NCBI RefSeq assembly: GCF_020193575.1
Contig: NZ_JADYVD010000023.1
Coordinates: forward strand, 43,491 to 107,490
From: Ensifer sp. IC4062
GTDB lineage: Bacteria; Pseudomonadota; Alphaproteobacteria; Rhizobiales; Rhizobiaceae
Direction of reading: 5' to 3'
Length of the DNA: 64,000 bases
Shown: piece after piece, positions 62,918 through 64,000 of the stretch
Numbering within the stretch: the first letter of the stretch is position 1
Layout: the number at the start of each line of letters is the position of its first letter
Program-made: the position numbers and the translations under genes
Notes under the pieces: generated by a model
Told to the model about the DNA's origin: nothing
Seen by the model: the letters and a program-made list of their open reading frames with translations, nothing else
Databases searched by the model: none

Positions 62918-63208
62918 ATGCCCCAGACCAGCTACAAGATCAGTGAAGCCCGCAAGCATTTCGCCGAGGTGCTCGAACGCGCCAGCCAGGGCGAGGAAAT
63001 CATCATCATGCGCGGCAACGAAGTCTATGCCCGCATCGGGCCGGCCGATGGCGGAAAACGCCCCTTCGGCCTCCTTCGCCAGCGCGGTCTGCCTGATGAC
63101 CTGTTCGACGAGGTCGACGCTGAGCAGGCTGCAATCGACGCCGGCGACTGGAATGACGATGTCGGCATCTGGCGGGGCGGACCCGACGACCGCGAGACCT
63201 CCACATGA
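62918..63208 (+). CDS. Phd/YefM-type antitoxin
   Basis: This 96-residue protein opens with a Phd/YefM DNA-binding fold (Y-K-I-S-E-A-R-K-H-F-A-E-V-L-E-R-A...E-E-I-I-I-M-R-G-N-E-V-Y-A-R-I). Its acidic C-terminal tail (D-D-L-F-D-E-V-D...W-N-D-D-V-G-I-W) should bind and block the toxin. GGAGG precedes the ATG, and its stop overlaps the toxin start by 4 bases, the usual antitoxin-first order. Confidence 0.9.
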   Translation: MPQTSYKISEARKHFAEVLERASQGEEIIIMRGNEVYARIGPADGGKRPFGLLRQRGLPDDLFDEVDAEQAAIDAGDWNDDVGIWRGGPDDRETST

Positions 63209-63582
63209 AGGTGCTGCTCGACAGCCACGCGGTCTATTGGTGGACAATCGGCAGTGACCGCCTTTCCTTGACGGCACGATCGCTGATCGAGGACAAGGCA
63301 AACACCATCCTTGTCAGCGCCGTCTCCTTCTACGAGCTGGACAACAAGATGCGCCTGAAAAAGCTTGATCTCAAACCACAGGAGTTGCGTGCCGCAGTCT
63401 CCGAAAGCGGTTTGCAGACCCTTGCCATCACCGATCTGCATGCCGAACTGGCCGCCGCTTTCGAATGGGATCACCGCGATCCATGGGACCGCATACTCGC
63501 CGCACAGGCCCGGCTCGAACATTGCGCGATTGTTTCAGTCGACGGCGCCTTCGATGCGGTGCTGCATGAACGGGTTTGGTAG
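63205..63582 (+). CDS. PIN-domain (VapC-like) ribonuclease toxin
   Basis: This 125-residue PIN-domain protein keeps acidic residues of the active site: L-L-D-S-H-A at the start, S-F-Y-E-L-D (Glu), and R-D-P-W-D-R (two Asp) near residue 93, with V-S-V-D-G-A-F at the end. VapC toxins cut tRNA or rRNA. It pairs with the Phd-type antitoxin, overlapping as ATGA. Confidence 0.9.
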   Translation: MKVLLDSHAVYWWTIGSDRLSLTARSLIEDKANTILVSAVSFYELDNKMRLKKLDLKPQELRAAVSESGLQTLAITDLHAELAAAFEWDHRDPWDRILAAQARLEHCAIVSVDGAFDAVLHERVW

Positions 63583-63584
63583 CG

Positions 63585-63923
63585 ATGCCGATGAAGATAT
63601 TCATAGACGTTGAGGAGGCGGCAGAACGGCTGGAAGAGCTGATCGATTTGGCGTGCCGGCAGGACGAAGTCTATGTGTGCCGGGCCGGATGGCCTGTAGC
63701 TCAGCTCAGCTCCTTCTCGGGAGGGGATGATTCCCCCTCAGACGAAATCGCAGGGACTCTTCCTGACACGGCCCACCGCCCGGGCAGCAAACTGGTTGAG
63801 GGTGGAAAAGTCTCTTCGGTCGACGCGGTTTGGATGCTCGCTGCGGAAGGAAAGCCGAGGCGGGAACATGATATGACGTCGGCGCACGATGACCTCTATG
63901 ACGAAGACAGGCTGCCGCGATGA
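63585..63923 (+). CDS. Second Phd-like antitoxin-type protein
   Basis: This 112-residue protein begins I-D-V-E-E-A-A-E-R-L-E-E-L-I-D-L-A-C-R-Q-D-E-V-Y-V-C-R-A-G-W-P-V-A-Q-L, a Phd-like fold. The second half is a low-complexity acidic region ending H-D-D-L-Y-D-E-D-R-L-P-R. No matching toxin follows; the next gene is a probable integrase, which it overlaps by ATGA. It may regulate that integrase or be an orphan antitoxin. An ATG at 63591 is an alternative start. Confidence 0.7.
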   Translation: MPMKIFIDVEEAAERLEELIDLACRQDEVYVCRAGWPVAQLSSFSGGDDSPSDEIAGTLPDTAHRPGSKLVEGGKVSSVDAVWMLAAEGKPRREHDMTSAHDDLYDEDRLPR

Positions 63924-64000
63924 CGATCGTGCCATCGACACCCATTGCCAGCCGCGCCGAAGAACTCGACGCGCTCGACGCCATCCTGCCCTTCGACCGC
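63920..64000 (+). CDS. Start of a probable site-specific integrase (3' truncated by window)
   Basis: Only the first 27 codons are in the window (M-T-I-V-P-S-T-P-I-A-S-R-A-E-E-L-D-A-L-D...P-F-D-R). This N-terminus resembles a tyrosine-type integrase widespread in rhizobia that often follows a Phd-like gene, but the catalytic residues lie beyond the edge. It starts within the preceding stop (ATGA). Confidence 0.5.
   Translation, partial: MTIVPSTPIASRAEELDALDAILPFDR

Overview
The window looks like part of a conjugative plasmid or integrative element from an alphaproteobacterium of the Rhizobiales (Rhizobium, Agrobacterium, Ensifer or a relative). Supporting evidence: a complete rhizobial VirB/VirD4 transfer operon, a VirC1/VirC2-like gene pair, a relaxase with MobC, a NodU-type carbamoyltransferase, a decayed member of the rhizobial RHE_PE00001 (DUF1612) family, and the start of a probable rhizobial integrase at the right edge. 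No rRNA, tRNA, replication initiator (repABC) or CRISPR array was recognised. These assignments come from motif reading, not from database searches.

Region 1 (1-17.1 kb) is a small-molecule cluster with no large NRPS or PKS. It encodes a carbamoyltransferase, a PF14907-like nucleotidyltransferase, a class II synthetase-like amino acid:[carrier protein] ligase with an adjacent carrier protein and acyl-CoA dehydrogenase, an ABC exporter, a NodB-type deacetylase, two free-standing condensation-like proteins, a second carrier protein, a Cys-phosphatase, a methyltransferase and a sugar-1-phosphate nucleotidyltransferase. Unusually, it also holds three enzymes tied to peptidoglycan metabolism: a MurE-like ligase, a DUF1460 amidase and a PgeF/YfiH-type protein. 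The likely scheme is carrier-bound aminoacyl chemistry joined to a sugar- or muropeptide-like moiety, then export.

Region 2 (17.3-33.5 kb) is the mating-pair formation system. An exported-protein operon with three staphylococcal-nuclease-like genes runs leftwards. The genes virB1, B2, B3, B4, a second transglycosylase, B5, a lipoprotein, B6, B8, B9, B10, B11 and virD4 run rightwards. Region 5 (45-51.4 kb) supplies the DNA-processing half: relaxase, MobC, a candidate oriT, virC1/virC2-like genes and an XRE regulator. A TCCC-N8-GGGG element occurs in front of both halves and suggests joint regulation.

Region 3 (33.8-37.6 kb) holds a helicase gene interrupted by one in-frame stop codon, and a partner gene. 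Region 4 (38-44.4 kb) holds a striking three-gene operon (HAD-VOC fusion, glycyl-radical-enzyme-like protein, DyP peroxidase), then a decayed phospholipase-D-like gene and an EEP-family hydrolase.

Region 6 (51.5-64 kb) is accessory cargo. A five-gene set (metallophosphoesterase, all-helical GASH-like protein, two paired GTPases, GAP1-like protein) matches the predicted double-GTPase conflict systems. A convergent SIR2-family gene, a pseudogene, a Phd/PIN toxin-antitoxin pair, a second Phd-like gene and a partial integrase follow.
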